From Asticcacaulis sp. AC466 (lineage in GTDB: Bacteria; Pseudomonadota; Alphaproteobacteria; Caulobacterales; Caulobacteraceae), in contig NZ_AWGE01000022.1 of assembly GCF_000495815.1 (NCBI RefSeq), positions 1 to 64,000 on the forward strand: 64,000 nt of DNA, given 5' to 3'. Both the position numbers and the translations under genes were made by a program. Below the pieces are notes generated by a model. It was not told the DNA's origin. It did not search any database and saw only the letters and a list, made by a program, of their open reading frames with translations. This document shows positions 36,196-44,083 of this stretch, piece by piece. Every line of letters begins with the position of its first letter. The stretch's first letter is position 1.

Positions 36196-37365
36196 TCAGA
36201 ATGTCACCAGGTCTCCATTCAGCGGCAAGGCATCACGTACCGGCCGCGCCGCTGTCGGCGTCAGATGGAGGTCGGTATCGCGGTTGAGGACATCGCTTTC
36301 CGTGCTGCGGCCTTTGAGCGTGAACCCGTCGAATACGAACGGCAGCCCCTGAGATTGGCCAAAGCCCGCTGTGTCCGAGACATGCATATGAAGGTGTGGC
36401 GCGCCAGCCCCGCCGGTAAAGCTGAGGTGGCCGAGCACGTCGCCCCGGTGGACTGTGGCGCCGATTTTGACGGTGACGCTGCCCGGCCGCATATGGGCGT
36501 AATGCACAAAGACATGCGGCGCGATCTCCAGGATAACGAAATTGCCGTAAAGGGCCTTCGGCGTCATCTCGCTGGCCACCTGTGGCGCCAGCATCTTGTG
36601 TTCGGGCACCCCGTCCTGGGCGCCACGTACCACGCCATCGGCCACGGCAAGAATTTCGGCATCGTAGCCCGCCCAATCCGCCGGCTGGCTATCCCCGAGT
36701 TTGTCGATGGGCACGGACACGGCGTGGCCGCGTGAATCCAGGCCGAAAAAGTCGATAGCGTAGCGTTGGGGAATGGTCAGCACGCCATTTTCAGCGACCA
36801 GACTGCCCCAGTGATGCGACTGGGCATTGCCCGGGCCTTCGTCCGCCAGCCAGAGGCCGCCGCGCAGAGGCGCCCCAAGCCTCACCGGCGGTCGCGTTTC
36901 GACGGCCACGGGCACACCATCGACCGTGTCCACGGCACCCGTCGCGGTCCTGAATTCGAGGTGATGATAAAGCCTGGCCGGGACGGGCGTCCCTTTGGGA
37001 AGGGTCAGCCAGACAAGAACAAAGGCGTGGCCGCCGCCATTAATCGCAAGCGTCTTGTCGTCGGCCAAAGCTGTCCCCGGCGGCAGAAGGGAGGCCAGCT
37101 CATCTCCGGCGAAGCGCGCCAGGGTCCGCCGCCCGTCCGCATCCATCACGTCCACGGCGGCGAGCTTCAGCACACCCGTCGACGTGTAGACATTGGTGAT
37201 GTCGAGTTCGTAGGCCAGGTGCTGGGCCCCATCGCTGCCGGTAACGGCCTGCGGCGTCGCCAAGGCATGCACTTCCACCTCGGCCGGCGCAGCGAACGCC
37301 ATCGGGGCGCACATCGCCAGACAGGCGCTCACAACCAGTGACATCACACATCCAGGCTTTGCCAT
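36196..37365 (-). CDS. M23-family peptidase-like exported protein
   Basis: 389 residues with a signal peptide (cleavage near AFAAPA). The C-terminal LytM/M23 domain shows NFVILEIAPHVFVHYAHM, the hairpin GDVLGHLSFTGG and the zinc motif HLHMH. The first zinc ligand pair (normally HxxxD) is only partly visible around RYAIDFFG. M23 enzymes cut peptidoglycan cross-bridges; an upstream beta-rich region of 190 residues may target it. It converges on the 35643 gene with 31 bp between stops. Confidence 0.82.
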   Translation of the reverse strand: MAKPGCVMSLVVSACLAMCAPMAFAAPAEVEVHALATPQAVTGSDGAQHLAYELDITNVYTSTGVLKLAAVDVMDADGRRTLARFAGDELASLLPPGTALADDKTLAINGGGHAFVLVWLTLPKGTPVPARLYHHLEFRTATGAVDTVDGVPVAVETRPPVRLGAPLRGGLWLADEGPGNAQSHHWGSLVAENGVLTIPQRYAIDFFGLDSRGHAVSVPIDKLGDSQPADWAGYDAEILAVADGVVRGAQDGVPEHKMLAPQVASEMTPKALYGNFVILEIAPHVFVHYAHMRPGSVTVKIGATVHRGDVLGHLSFTGGAGAPHLHMHVSDTAGFGQSQGLPFVFDGFTLKGRSTESDVLNRDTDLHLTPTAARPVRDALPLNGDLVTF

Positions 37366-37437
37366 CGCGCCTCGCTTTCACGCCCGACCTTATACACTGG
37401 CGCGATCAACGCAAGCCGGCTTACGCCTTCCGTCACC

Positions 37438-37485
37438 CTCGGTTGCGCGGCAGCGATGCGTCTGGGGCGATGCGTCTGGGGCGAT
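37438..37485 (+). repeat. 14-bp tandem repeat beside a CTCGGTTGCGCGGC motif
   Basis: GCGATGCGTCTGGG is repeated twice (37453-37480) plus a partial third unit. Directly before it is CTCGGTTGCGCGGC, a 14-mer also found at 36080 inside the membrane protein gene and at 41157 in its displaced 3' end. This may be a very short additional fragment of the same gene. Confidence 0.4.
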
Positions 37486-37546
37486 ACACTCTCGCTAAAA
37501 AAAGGACAGAATTGCGTGCGTCTATGCGCATCATGTGAAGGGTCGG

Positions 37547-37927
37547 ATGAGCCAGATGGCAAATCTCTTTAAGACATGCGCGGCACTCGTCGCCCTGCCC
37601 CTGGCCTTCGGCGCCGCCCAGGCAACCCCTGCCATTCCCGGTTCAGATGCGGGCGTCGCCGAACAATGCCTGAAGACGGCGGAGAGCCGTCTCGCTCCCG
37701 CCGATCTGCTCCAACGACTGGACGATTTTCGCGACAGCTTATCCGGTGATAAGCGGGCCAAGCTGGACCAGGCCCTGCCCCGCGCCGCCGATGGCGGGAT
37801 TGCGCGCTGTTCCGCGACAGATACCAGCCGGGCGTCGTGCGAGAACGGCGCGTACCTCAAGGCATTGAAAGTCACGGGCCTGTTGCCTGACTTCGCCACG
37901 ACAATTTGCCCTGTTCAAACGCATTAG
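37547..37927 (+). CDS. Exported small protein with four Cys
   Basis: 126 residues from ATG 37547 (AAGGG upstream; GTG 37535 and ATG 37556 are alternatives). Signal peptide ends near AQATP. The mature domain has Cys at spacing suggesting two disulfides (AEQCLKT, ARCSATD, SCENGAY, ICPVQ). No family recognised. Confidence 0.65.
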   Translation: MSQMANLFKTCAALVALPLAFGAAQATPAIPGSDAGVAEQCLKTAESRLAPADLLQRLDDFRDSLSGDKRAKLDQALPRAADGGIARCSATDTSRASCENGAYLKALKVTGLLPDFATTICPVQTH

Positions 37928-37928
37928 A

Positions 37929-38636
37929 CTACTGAACCTCGCTGTTTGTTGACATCAACCATCGCCTAAGCGCCTGCTCGTCCCACCCTTCACTCTGCGG
38001 AATCTGCGCAATCTCTCGGCCCTTAGGACTGAAGATGTAAAAAGGGTAGCCGCACCCTGACGTCTCGTGACACGCATGCTGTCGCGTCAAGATATTGTCG
38101 CGATAAGGACCGCTGATGAACACGCGGAGATCTCCGCCGCCGTACGCGATAAAGCGCTCCTTGCCGGTTCGCACATTCACTCTATGGACCGCGCCATCTG
38201 TAGGCGTCGCTGACGTAGAAAAGTAGACGAACCGGCCATCACGTGAAAAATGCGGAGCGCCCGGATCACCAAGGTTTCCGCTGGCAGGCTCTAAAGAAAA
38301 TACCGAAGGCACCAATACGCGCGTCTTAAGATCGCGACAATCGCCCAACCATAGGGCAGACCGCTTGGTGAACATTTCATAGGGCACTTGTTGAACAAGG
38401 ACACGAACGAAGACCACTGTATGCCCATCCGGAGACAATACCGGCTCTTCGTCTTTTCCCTCACGGGACAAGGTGGACGATTTCGCTCCGTTCGCGCAAA
38501 CAATATTGCCGTGGACCGCAGAGACGCTCGCCCTACCGCCAGCCTGAGCGCTTCCGGCGATTACCAGCATCCAAGCCAGTCCAACACCTGAGCACCATCG
38601 ACCAACTATCTGGCGGCAAGCGGCCTCTCTTTTCAT
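37929..38636 (-). CDS. PD40/TolB-like exported protein
   Basis: 235 residues from ATG 38636. Signal peptide ends near SAQAGG. EEPVLSPDGHTVVFVR and PHFSRDGRFVYFST are two PD40 (WD40-like beta-propeller) repeat units, as in the TolB propeller. Too short for a full propeller, so it may be a partial or degenerate member. Its stop lies two bases after the convergent 37547 gene ends. Function unknown. Confidence 0.65.
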   Translation of the reverse strand: MKREAACRQIVGRWCSGVGLAWMLVIAGSAQAGGRASVSAVHGNIVCANGAKSSTLSREGKDEEPVLSPDGHTVVFVRVLVQQVPYEMFTKRSALWLGDCRDLKTRVLVPSVFSLEPASGNLGDPGAPHFSRDGRFVYFSTSATPTDGAVHRVNVRTGKERFIAYGGGDLRVFISGPYRDNILTRQHACHETSGCGYPFYIFSPKGREIAQIPQSEGWDEQALRRWLMSTNSEVQ

Positions 38637-38706
38637 GCTAACGCTCCCAGCCCAAAAATCGGCTTTCGCAAGAAACACGGTAATTTTAGGCTGTAAACTC
38701 ATAAAG

Positions 38707-38790
38707 GGCCAACGGCAGGGATCGAACCTGCACCCAAGCGCTTGCTTGAGATCGCTGTAGCGATCTGTCTACCAATTCCATCACGCTGGC
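38707..38790 (-). tRNA. Class II tRNA-like sequence with a 4-nt anticodon loop (pseudo-tRNA?)
   Basis: Reading minus from 38790: a 7-bp acceptor (GCCAGCG with CGTTGGC, one G-T pair), a tRNA-Leu-like D region (GATGGAATTGGTAGACA), a variable arm (CAAGC-AAGC-GCTTG) and a normal T arm (GCAGG-TTCGATC-CCTGC). The anticodon arm reads ATCGC-TACA-GCGAT: the stem is perfect but the loop has 4 nt instead of 7, so no anticodon can be placed. CCA is not encoded. It is either a decayed tRNA-Leu or an RNA with another role. Confidence 0.6.
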
Positions 38791-38933
38791 CGGTTCATTA
38801 TATTCGGATTTCACCCAAAGAAAAGATTCCGCCGTAAGCTCTTCGCACATCGCTTCCCCGCACAGCATTGCGACCTCCGTTTCATTGCGGCATTCTCAGC
38901 CGACGAACCCAGACCCGACAAAACGGACACCCA

Positions 38934-39491
38934 ATGACGAATGACCGCTCCAGATTCATCCCCCGTGGGACGCCTGAATCGGCGGCCATGGTGGCGGCCG
39001 TAAGCCGGGCCTGGCAATTGACGGCAGCCATCAATCGGCTGCCTTATGACGATACGGACCAGGTTCGCGCCCTGTTTGGCGAACTGATAGGCACGGAGCT
39101 GGATAAGACCGTAACCCTCGTCCCGCCCCTGTACGCGACCGGCGGAGGCAACACCCGCATCGGTCGCAATGTCTTTATCAATCAGAACTGCACGATGTAC
39201 GACCTGGGCGGCATCGAGATTGCGGATGACGTGATGATCGGCCCGAATGTCAGCCTCATAACCTCAGGCCATCCCGTCGCGCCGTCACAGCGCCGAGCGG
39301 GCGTGACGGCCAGCCCCATCGTCATTCAGCGCAATGTATGGATCGCCGCCAACGTGACGATCATAGGCGGCGTGACAATCGGCGAGAATGCCATGGTCGC
39401 CGCCGGTTCCGTCGTCACCAAAGACGTAGCGCCAGACACATTGGTCGGCGGCAATCCGGCTCAGCGCATCCGCTCGATCGCCGAAGATTGA
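38934..39491 (+). CDS. Sugar O-acetyltransferase (maltose acetyltransferase-like)
   Basis: 185 residues. The left-handed beta-helix hexapeptide repeats are clear (IGRNVFINQNCTMYDLGGIE, VMIGPNVSLITSGHPV with the catalytic His, [20 protein letters not shown]). It matches the LacA/Maa group that acetylates sugars from acetyl-CoA. An N-terminal MTNDRSRFIPRGTPES precedes the usual helical cap. Its last 170 bp are repeated, with mostly silent changes, at 40991-41146 and 42551-42725. Confidence 0.92.
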   Translation: MTNDRSRFIPRGTPESAAMVAAVSRAWQLTAAINRLPYDDTDQVRALFGELIGTELDKTVTLVPPLYATGGGNTRIGRNVFINQNCTMYDLGGIEIADDVMIGPNVSLITSGHPVAPSQRRAGVTASPIVIQRNVWIAANVTIIGGVTIGENAMVAAGSVVTKDVAPDTLVGGNPAQRIRSIAED

Positions 39492-39506
39492 CCAAGGGGG
39501 CGAGAC

Positions 39507-39749
39507 TCAATCATCTGCATCCGTTTTTACCGGCAGGCGTTCTCGGGCAATAGATATTGCCCACTCCACGACTTCGAGCGGCACATCCGGCCCGTAAAGC
39601 GTGACAGTCATTTTGTGACTGGCATCCGAATAAAAGATTTCAAGAATTGCGTTAGCGCCATCCGGTTCGTCGCTAACCTCAACATACATCCCATCGCGGA
39701 TGACATCGCTACCGACGACATAAGCGTATTCTCGACCGTCGTGTTTCAC
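39507..39749 (-). CDS. Small acidic protein, immunity-protein-like
   Basis: 80 residues from GTG 39749, with GAGGAA six bases upstream; an ATG at 39848 would run into a displaced gene end on the other strand and is less likely. The protein is acidic and beta-rich (MYVEVSDEPDGANAILEIFY, MTVTLYGPDVPLEVVEWAI). Size and character resemble immunity proteins of polymorphic toxin systems, but no family is recognised. It converges on the acetyltransferase gene. Confidence 0.5.
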   Translation of the reverse strand: MKHDGREYAYVVGSDVIRDGMYVEVSDEPDGANAILEIFYSDASHKMTVTLYGPDVPLEVVEWAISIARERLPVKTDADD

Positions 39750-39824
39750 TAGCGGTTCCTCAAATCCAAAAAACCAAGACTGTTCGCCGGAAGTTCTTGA
39801 GACGACAGAAACCGCCCCACCACC

Positions 39825-39914
39825 GTCGGTGGCGTGGCGGTGCAGCACCTGACGGCGGTTATAGTCACCGCCCGGGCTACCAAAGACAGACTGGCTGAAG
39901 CCTTATTAGGCTGA
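39825..39914 (+). pseudogene. Diverged 3' end of a 35643-type membrane protein gene
   Basis: The plus-strand frame reads VGGVAVQHLTAVIVTARATK and ends ALLG, stop. It aligns with the end of the 35643-36164 product (AAVLYVTAVIVTARMRQ). TCACCGCCCGG is shared at the DNA level. There is no start codon or upstream domain, so only the 3' end is present. The 40 bp before it recur at about 43428. Confidence 0.55.
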
Positions 39915-39966
39915 TTTAAACGGTATGCCGATAATTCCATCAAATTCAATTTATACGAGAGTGTCA

Positions 39967-40203
39967 ATGATGAGAATTTCCGACGCGACTTTGATGAAAG
40001 TCATAACAATTTCCGCAAAGTCAACCGATCCACTGACGGATGAAGAGTTGGCGGAAATTAGCGGTCTGGATGGCAAAGGGCTGTCTAACATTTTAGAGAC
40101 CCATACCGATCAAATAGCACACTATAGAAAGCCCAAAGGTGGTCAGCCATTTATCATTGACGACCAGATGTTTTCTCCAAACCGCGAGGAAGACGACGAC
40201 TAA
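39967..40203 (+). CDS. Hypothetical protein
   Basis: 78 residues from ATG 39967 (39925 is an alternative). Helical, acidic at the C-terminus (REEDDD). LTDEELAEISGLDGKGLSNIL looks like a winged-helix or helix-hairpin element, so a DNA-binding role is conceivable. No family recognised; AT-rich. Confidence 0.5.
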   Translation: MMRISDATLMKVITISAKSTDPLTDEELAEISGLDGKGLSNILETHTDQIAHYRKPKGGQPFIIDDQMFSPNREEDDD

Positions 40204-40300
40204 ATTCTGCCGAAAGTCATTTTCGGGCGGCATCGTAGTGCAAGTCATCCGCACTGGGTTATGTCCTCAAATATGCCGCGTTTGACGCAACGGTTTTGAC

Positions 40301-40735
40301 CTACTCCCTAACGCCAAATTTTTTTATGAGCCTCGCCCTTTCACGCCCAACAAACCAGCATCTTAACAACGAAGATAAGCATATAGCTGAAGTCCCTATA
40401 ATTAAATAAAGACGAGAATCAGCGGTTAAAGATAGATTTCTGATCAGGACTAAAAAAGCTCCAGATAAAAGGAAACCCCCTACCCCCACCATATTCTGCA
40501 ACCTATTATTTTCCATCCGCTTGTAAAATTCAGGCCCTGCATTATCGACATTATAATTGATATCTTTACTAAGCTTTATCGCAGCAGCCATGAAAATGAT
40601 GCCAACCGCAGTAACAATCGGCCCAAATATTATCCCAGACACCCCAAATATAGATGCCACGATACCCAATAAAGCAATTATACAAGACAGAAAGGCTAAT
40701 GAAATCGAATACCTATTGTGCTCTTTTATGATCAT
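40301..40735 (-). CDS. Hypothetical four-helix membrane protein
   Basis: 144 residues. Hydrophobic segments near 12-30, 35-55, 83-100 and 108-123, and a basic C-terminus. AT-rich. Its ATG overlaps the stop of the upstream small gene (ATGATC), so the two are cotranscribed. No family recognised. Confidence 0.6.
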   Translation of the reverse strand: MIIKEHNRYSISLAFLSCIIALLGIVASIFGVSGIIFGPIVTAVGIIFMAAAIKLSKDINYNVDNAGPEFYKRMENNRLQNMVGVGGFLLSGAFLVLIRNLSLTADSRLYLIIGTSAICLSSLLRCWFVGRERARLIKKFGVRE

Positions 40736-40959
40736 CGTACCTCAGAACGCGCTATATTTATTTTCGATTTGCCAAACGCTCCATCGTACATTGCGTCTAG
40801 GGCATTGTCATTTGCAACACCCAAAAGGTCGTTGATAAGGTCTTTCCCAGATGAAACAATAAGATAGGCACTCAGCCAGCGAGTGCGTTTGAAAAATAAT
40901 AAGACACCGCTCGCGCAGACGATCACAAACCAAACGGGGACGATGAGAAAAAAGATCAT
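40732..40959 (-). CDS. Small hypothetical membrane protein
   Basis: 75 residues from ATG 40959. One hydrophobic segment at the N-terminus (MIFFLIVPVWFVIVCASGVLL truncated here to its core VPVWFVIVCASG) and a soluble tail. The longer reading from 41277 runs through the displaced acetyltransferase 3' end on the opposite strand and is not real. First gene of a two-gene minus-strand unit. Confidence 0.5.
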   Translation of the reverse strand: MIFFLIVPVWFVIVCASGVLLFFKRTRWLSAYLIVSSGKDLINDLLGVANDNALDAMYDGAFGKSKINIARSEVR

Positions 40960-40990
40960 GGGTCCACCCTGCCGTGCGAAGCGTGTGTCG

Positions 40991-41146
40991 TCAACGTGAC
41001 GATCATAGGCGGCGCGACAATTGGCGAGAACGCCGTAGTCGCCGCCGGTTCCGTCGTCACCAAAGACGTAGCGCCAGACACATTGGTCGGTGGCAACCCG
41101 GCTCAGCTCATCCGCTCGATCGCCGAGGACTGACCAAGGGGCAAAG
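40991..41146 (+). pseudogene. Displaced acetyltransferase 3' end, copy 1
   Basis: Nearly identical to 39347-39500, the end of the acetyltransferase gene, including its stop and the CCAAGGGG that follows. Differences fall mostly at third codon positions (ACAATC to ACAATT, AATGCC to AACGCC, GGCAAT to GGCAAC), which points to the 3' end of another allele. It starts abruptly after the small gene at 40959. Confidence 0.85.
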
Positions 41147-41151
41147 CGCCG

Positions 41152-41208
41152 ATCAGCCTCGGTTGCGCGGCGGTGCGGTATCTTTCGGCGGTTATCTGGA
41201 TAAACTGA
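41152..41208 (+). pseudogene. Displaced 3' end of a 35643-type gene, copy 2
   Basis: The frame reads ISLGCAAVRYLSAVIWIN then stop, against ISLGCAAVLYVTAVIVTAR in the intact gene at 35643-36164. It directly follows the displaced acetyltransferase end. A third version at about 42730-42786 has the same sequence with a TGA inside it. Confidence 0.65.
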
Positions 41209-41288
41209 CTCAGATTGTTCGTTACTCGGATTGGACCGTGAATTATGGCAAGAGGCTTTAGGGTTGTTTGTTCTCAAAGAAGAAAAAT

Positions 41289-41675
41289 ATGAATTTTGAG
41301 ATTAAGGTAAAGGGTGTCTTGAAGGATAACCTAAAAACGGCCTTTGGTCCAAACGGTGAGTTTACCATAGGGCTTATCAGGTCACAGGTACGTACCGACA
41401 ATAGAATATACTTCTATATTGATAATAATATTCAATTTTTCTTTGGAACTCATGAATTTCTGGCGGAAGACGGGAGGTGGCACATTTCGTTTACTAGTGC
41501 TTCCTATGAGCTTGATGGGGTCTATATCTCAGCATTCCCTCCTAAATACGGCAAAATAGTTCAAAGCAATTTAGAGTGGGCCGCCGACAAGAGGTTTCTT
41601 GAGGCTGTAGATGTAGAACGGCCTGACAACACCCAAGAAGTCGAATACGATTTTTTCTATAAGTTCGTGAAATGA
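41289..41675 (+). CDS. Cassette protein a, copy 1 (hypothetical)
   Basis: 128 residues from ATG 41289, preceded by AAAGAAG. Beta-rich, acidic, ending in EYDFFYKFVK. It is AT-rich. A close homologue (about 70 percent identical by eye) lies at 42873-43259 with the same flanks. The stop overlaps the start of the following 45-residue ORF. No family recognised; size and style would fit an immunity protein. Confidence 0.6.
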   Translation: MNFEIKVKGVLKDNLKTAFGPNGEFTIGLIRSQVRTDNRIYFYIDNNIQFFFGTHEFLAEDGRWHISFTSASYELDGVYISAFPPKYGKIVQSNLEWAADKRFLEAVDVERPDNTQEVEYDFFYKFVK

Positions 41676-41809
41676 CAACTATCGCAGCCTCACAAATAGC
41701 AGATATTCAGGCTAGTTATAACTCTACTGGTGGCGGCAAGTCCGAGCGGACTGGGACTCATTGGTGCGACGGCGGCGGGGTGGCGGCCGCCTTATGCGCC
41801 TTCAGGTAA
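41672..41809 (+). CDS. Cassette protein b, copy 1 (45 residues)
   Basis: ATG at 41672 overlaps the previous stop (ATGA). The product starts MTTIAASQIADIQASYNSTG and ends CAFR. The copy at 43256-43393 has the same length, same overlap and only five amino-acid changes, which suggests coding constraint. It could be the N-terminus of a longer protein cut by frameshift. Confidence 0.45.
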   Translation: MTTIAASQIADIQASYNSTGGGKSERTGTHWCDGGGVAAALCAFR

Positions 41810-41868
41810 CAAGCATCCATTTCGGCAAAAATACATACGGCCGTTCACAAAACTATACGGCGGCGGGC

Positions 41869-42090
41869 ATCTCGCCTGTAATTCAAAAACAACAATATTA
41901 TATCGGCTCACGAATAAACGATGAACCTGTACCGAGTCTCAGATGAATGGTGCTGGGGGGACGGGAAAAACCCTTTTGCTCGCGAGAGCCCCAGCTTTTC
42001 GCCTTGCCAAGTCATACCTCCCGGCTCGGCTAAGACAGCTTTATGATAACAGCGTCGAGACAGGGCCGCAATTTATGAAGTTTCGGCCGA
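41869..42090 (+). repeat. 222-bp repeat X, copy 1
   Basis: Strongly similar to 44723-44944. It starts inside a short coding tail (IGSRINDEPVPSL, stop) and continues into a noncoding part with GCTGGGG (41952-41958) paired with CCCCAGC (41989-41995) and then TTTT, a terminator-like element. It ends at GGCCGAA. It appears to be the 3' end and terminator of a gene whose body is absent here. Confidence 0.75.
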
Positions 42091-42098
42091 ACACAATC

Positions 42099-42398
42099 TC
42101 ATGAAGAAACCATAGGATCTTTCTCACATGCTGGACAACAGTCAACAACGGAAAGAGGTATTACAGGAATATCAAATATAACAGGCACCATGTTTTTGGG
42201 TTGAAGTAATCGCTCACCACAATTCTTACATTTCGCCAACAATGCAGGAATACCTAGACACGCACCTAATAATATATAAATCTCCGGCAGCTTAGGCATA
42301 TTCTGGACATACGATATGAAAAAAATGAATGGAAATCCAACAATTGCTACGTAAGACAAAATTATCGAACATTTAATGATCAAGCGCATCATTATCAT
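42099..42398 (-). CDS. Membrane protein with a zinc-ribbon-like motif
   Basis: 99 residues. Two hydrophobic segments (about 8-28 and 38-55), then CKNCGERLL and, 35 residues on, CCPACE, which together could bind one zinc. AT-rich, isolated within the cassette region. No family recognised. Confidence 0.55.
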   Translation of the reverse strand: MIMMRLIIKCSIILSYVAIVGFPFIFFISYVQNMPKLPEIYILLGACLGIPALLAKCKNCGERLLQPKNMVPVIFDIPVIPLSVVDCCPACEKDPMVSS

Positions 42399-42550
42399 CC
42401 CAGGCCATCATCAGGCGGTTCATCTACCACAAATACTGGCATTACGTTGACATTACCAGTAGTATTTGGGCCAAATTTTGGGGTTTATGTTCTTTGCGAT
42501 TATGATTGCGATGGGGGGAGTCATTGAGCGACTTGGCCGCGTCTGTGTTT

Positions 42551-42725
42551 AGCGCAATGTATGGATCGCCGCCAATGTGACGATCATAGGCGGCGTGACG
42601 ATTGGCGAGAACGCCGTGGTCGCCGCCGGTTCCGTCGTCACCAAAGACGTAGCGCCGGACACATTGGTCGGCGGCAATCCGGCTCAGCGCATCCGCTCGA
42701 TAGCCGAGGACTGACCAAGGGGCAA
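42551..42725 (+). pseudogene. Displaced acetyltransferase 3' end, copy 2
   Basis: Matches 39326-39500 with mostly silent differences, including the stop and CCAAGGGGC. It starts 20 bp further 5' in the gene than copy 1. It is followed by the degenerate ISLGC-type end and then by cassette proteins a and b, just as in copy 1, so the unit of about 840 bp (40991-41832 and 42568-43416) is duplicated. Confidence 0.85.
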
Positions 42726-42872
42726 AGCCCGGCCATCGCCTTCGGTTGAGCGGCGGTGCGGTATCTTTCGGCGGTTATCTGGATAAACTGACTTAGATTG
42801 TTCGTTACTCGGATTGGACCGTGAATTATGGCAAGAGGCTTTTAGGGTTGTTTGTTCTCAGAGAAGAAAAAT

Positions 42873-43259
42873 ATGAATTTTGAGATTAAGGTAAAGGGTG
42901 TCTTGAAGGATAAACTAAAGACGGCCGTTGGTCCAAACGGTGAGTTTGGTATAGCGTTTATCAAATCTCATGGAAGCACTGACTACAAGACATACTTTTA
43001 TATTGATGAGAACACTCAATTTTTCTTTGGAACTCGTGAATATTTGACAGAAGATGAGGTGTGGCACATCTCATTTACAAGCGCGTCCTATGAGTTGGAT
43101 GGTGGCCATATTTCTGTTTTCCCTCCCCAATGTGGCAAGATGATTAAGAGTAATCTCGAATGGGCCGTGACTAAAAGATTTCTTGACGGCCTAGATTTAG
43201 AGCGCCCTGATAATTCACTCAAATTAGAATACGATTTTTTCTATAAGTTCGTGAAATGA
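42873..43259 (+). CDS. Cassette protein a, copy 2 (hypothetical)
   Basis: 128 residues, homologous to 41289-41675 over the full length; the N-terminus (NFEIKVKGVLKD), FFFGTRE, WHISFTSASYELDG and the C-terminus (DFFYKFVK) are conserved, whereas the middle varies (KSHGSTDYKTYFYIDENTQ). Variation is concentrated in surface-like stretches. AT-rich. Overlaps the next ORF by ATGA. Confidence 0.6.
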   Translation: MNFEIKVKGVLKDKLKTAVGPNGEFGIAFIKSHGSTDYKTYFYIDENTQFFFGTREYLTEDEVWHISFTSASYELDGGHISVFPPQCGKMIKSNLEWAVTKRFLDGLDLERPDNSLKLEYDFFYKFVK

Positions 43260-43393
43260 CGACTATCACAGCTTCGCAAATAGCAGATATTCAGGCTATT
43301 TATAATTCTACTGGTGGCGGCAAGGCCGAGCGGACTGGGACTCATTGGTGCGACGACGGCGGGGTGCCGGCCGCCTTGTGCGCCTTCAGGTAA
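43256..43393 (+). CDS. Cassette protein b, copy 2 (45 residues)
   Basis: Same length and overlap as 41672-41809, with changes A5T, S15I, S24A, G34D and A38P. Conservation of reading frame in both copies supports translation. The DNA after its stop differs from copy 1 beyond TCCATTTCGGCAAAAA, where the two cassettes diverge into unrelated sequence. Confidence 0.45.
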   Translation: MTTITASQIADIQAIYNSTGGGKAERTGTHWCDDGGVPAALCAFR

Positions 43394-43720
43394 CCAGCAT
43401 CCATTTCGGCAAAAAGACATACAGCCGTTCGCCGGAAGTCCTTGAGACGACAGAAAGCGCCGCCGCGTATCAATTAATGCGAATATTATGGCAGCGTATC
43501 GAAGGCTATGGCGCCGGCGTGGCCGTATATTGTAAACAGCCCGTCAGCCTCGACATATGGAACACGGAGGCGCCTGAGAATTGAACCGAACTGATCCGAA
43601 CAATCGTTTAAGCGCTATATCATTGTCGTGTAATGTAACGGTGAATGACGCTTAACCACAACCATTAGCTGTTACCACACGCTTTCATCGCATACTGCCC
43701 GAAATTGATTGGAGGGCTAC
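43394..43720. other. Cassette tail without a clear gene
   Basis: This 327-bp stretch starts as in copy 1 (TCCATTTCGGCAAAAA) and then departs. It contains GTTCGCCGGAAGTCCTTGAG, which also occurs at about 39783. A frame ending at 43584 includes YQLMRILWQRIEGYGAGVAV and may be a protein fragment. I see no complete gene. Confidence 0.35.
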
Positions 43721-44083
43721 ATGTTCAGCTTCATGCGTAAGGTGAAGGAAAGTTATGAACGCCAGCAAGCTGAACAGCGCGCGGTGCTGACTGAAGACCT
43801 GACAACCATCCTTGTGAACGCTACCTACCGAGGCGCAATCACCAATGATCTCAACGAAGATCATCCAGACACACCAGCGCTGATGGAAAAACAAGGTAAG
43901 ATTGTCATCGGATTTGAGATGTTCAACGCTGGAAAGCACCCGCGTGAAATTCCAGATCATGAACCGATCATCAAAGCCGCAACGGCTTTGGCGTATGATG
44001 CCAACAACCAATTGACATTGCGAAAATACGACAAGAGCCAAGCCACCCAAAGAATCCTATTCCTGTTGGGTTTCTCCGAGTAA
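43721..44083 (+). CDS. Hypothetical protein
   Basis: 120 residues from ATG 43721, with TTGGAGGG upstream. Predicted mostly helical, starting MFSFMRKVKESYERQQAEQR. No family recognised. A short inverted repeat, GCTGGT with ACCAGC (44086-44108), follows the stop and may help termination. Confidence 0.6.
   Translation: MFSFMRKVKESYERQQAEQRAVLTEDLTTILVNATYRGAITNDLNEDHPDTPALMEKQGKIVIGFEMFNAGKHPREIPDHEPIIKAATALAYDANNQLTLRKYDKSQATQRILFLLGFSE

Noticed and set aside
38707-38790. Allo-tRNA or selenocysteine tRNA
   Set aside because: The acceptor has 7 bp and the T arm 5 bp as in ordinary class II tRNAs; the only departure is the short anticodon loop.
39750-39848. Longer N-terminus for the 39507 gene
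   Set aside because: It would extend through the displaced 3' end on the opposite strand; the GTG at 39749 has its own ribosome-binding site.
41745-41800. Fragment resembling the GLGLIGAAAAG stretch of the 35643 gene
   Set aside because: Similarity is in another frame from the conserved protein b and limited to GC-rich codons; too weak to call beside the clearer ISLGC fragments.
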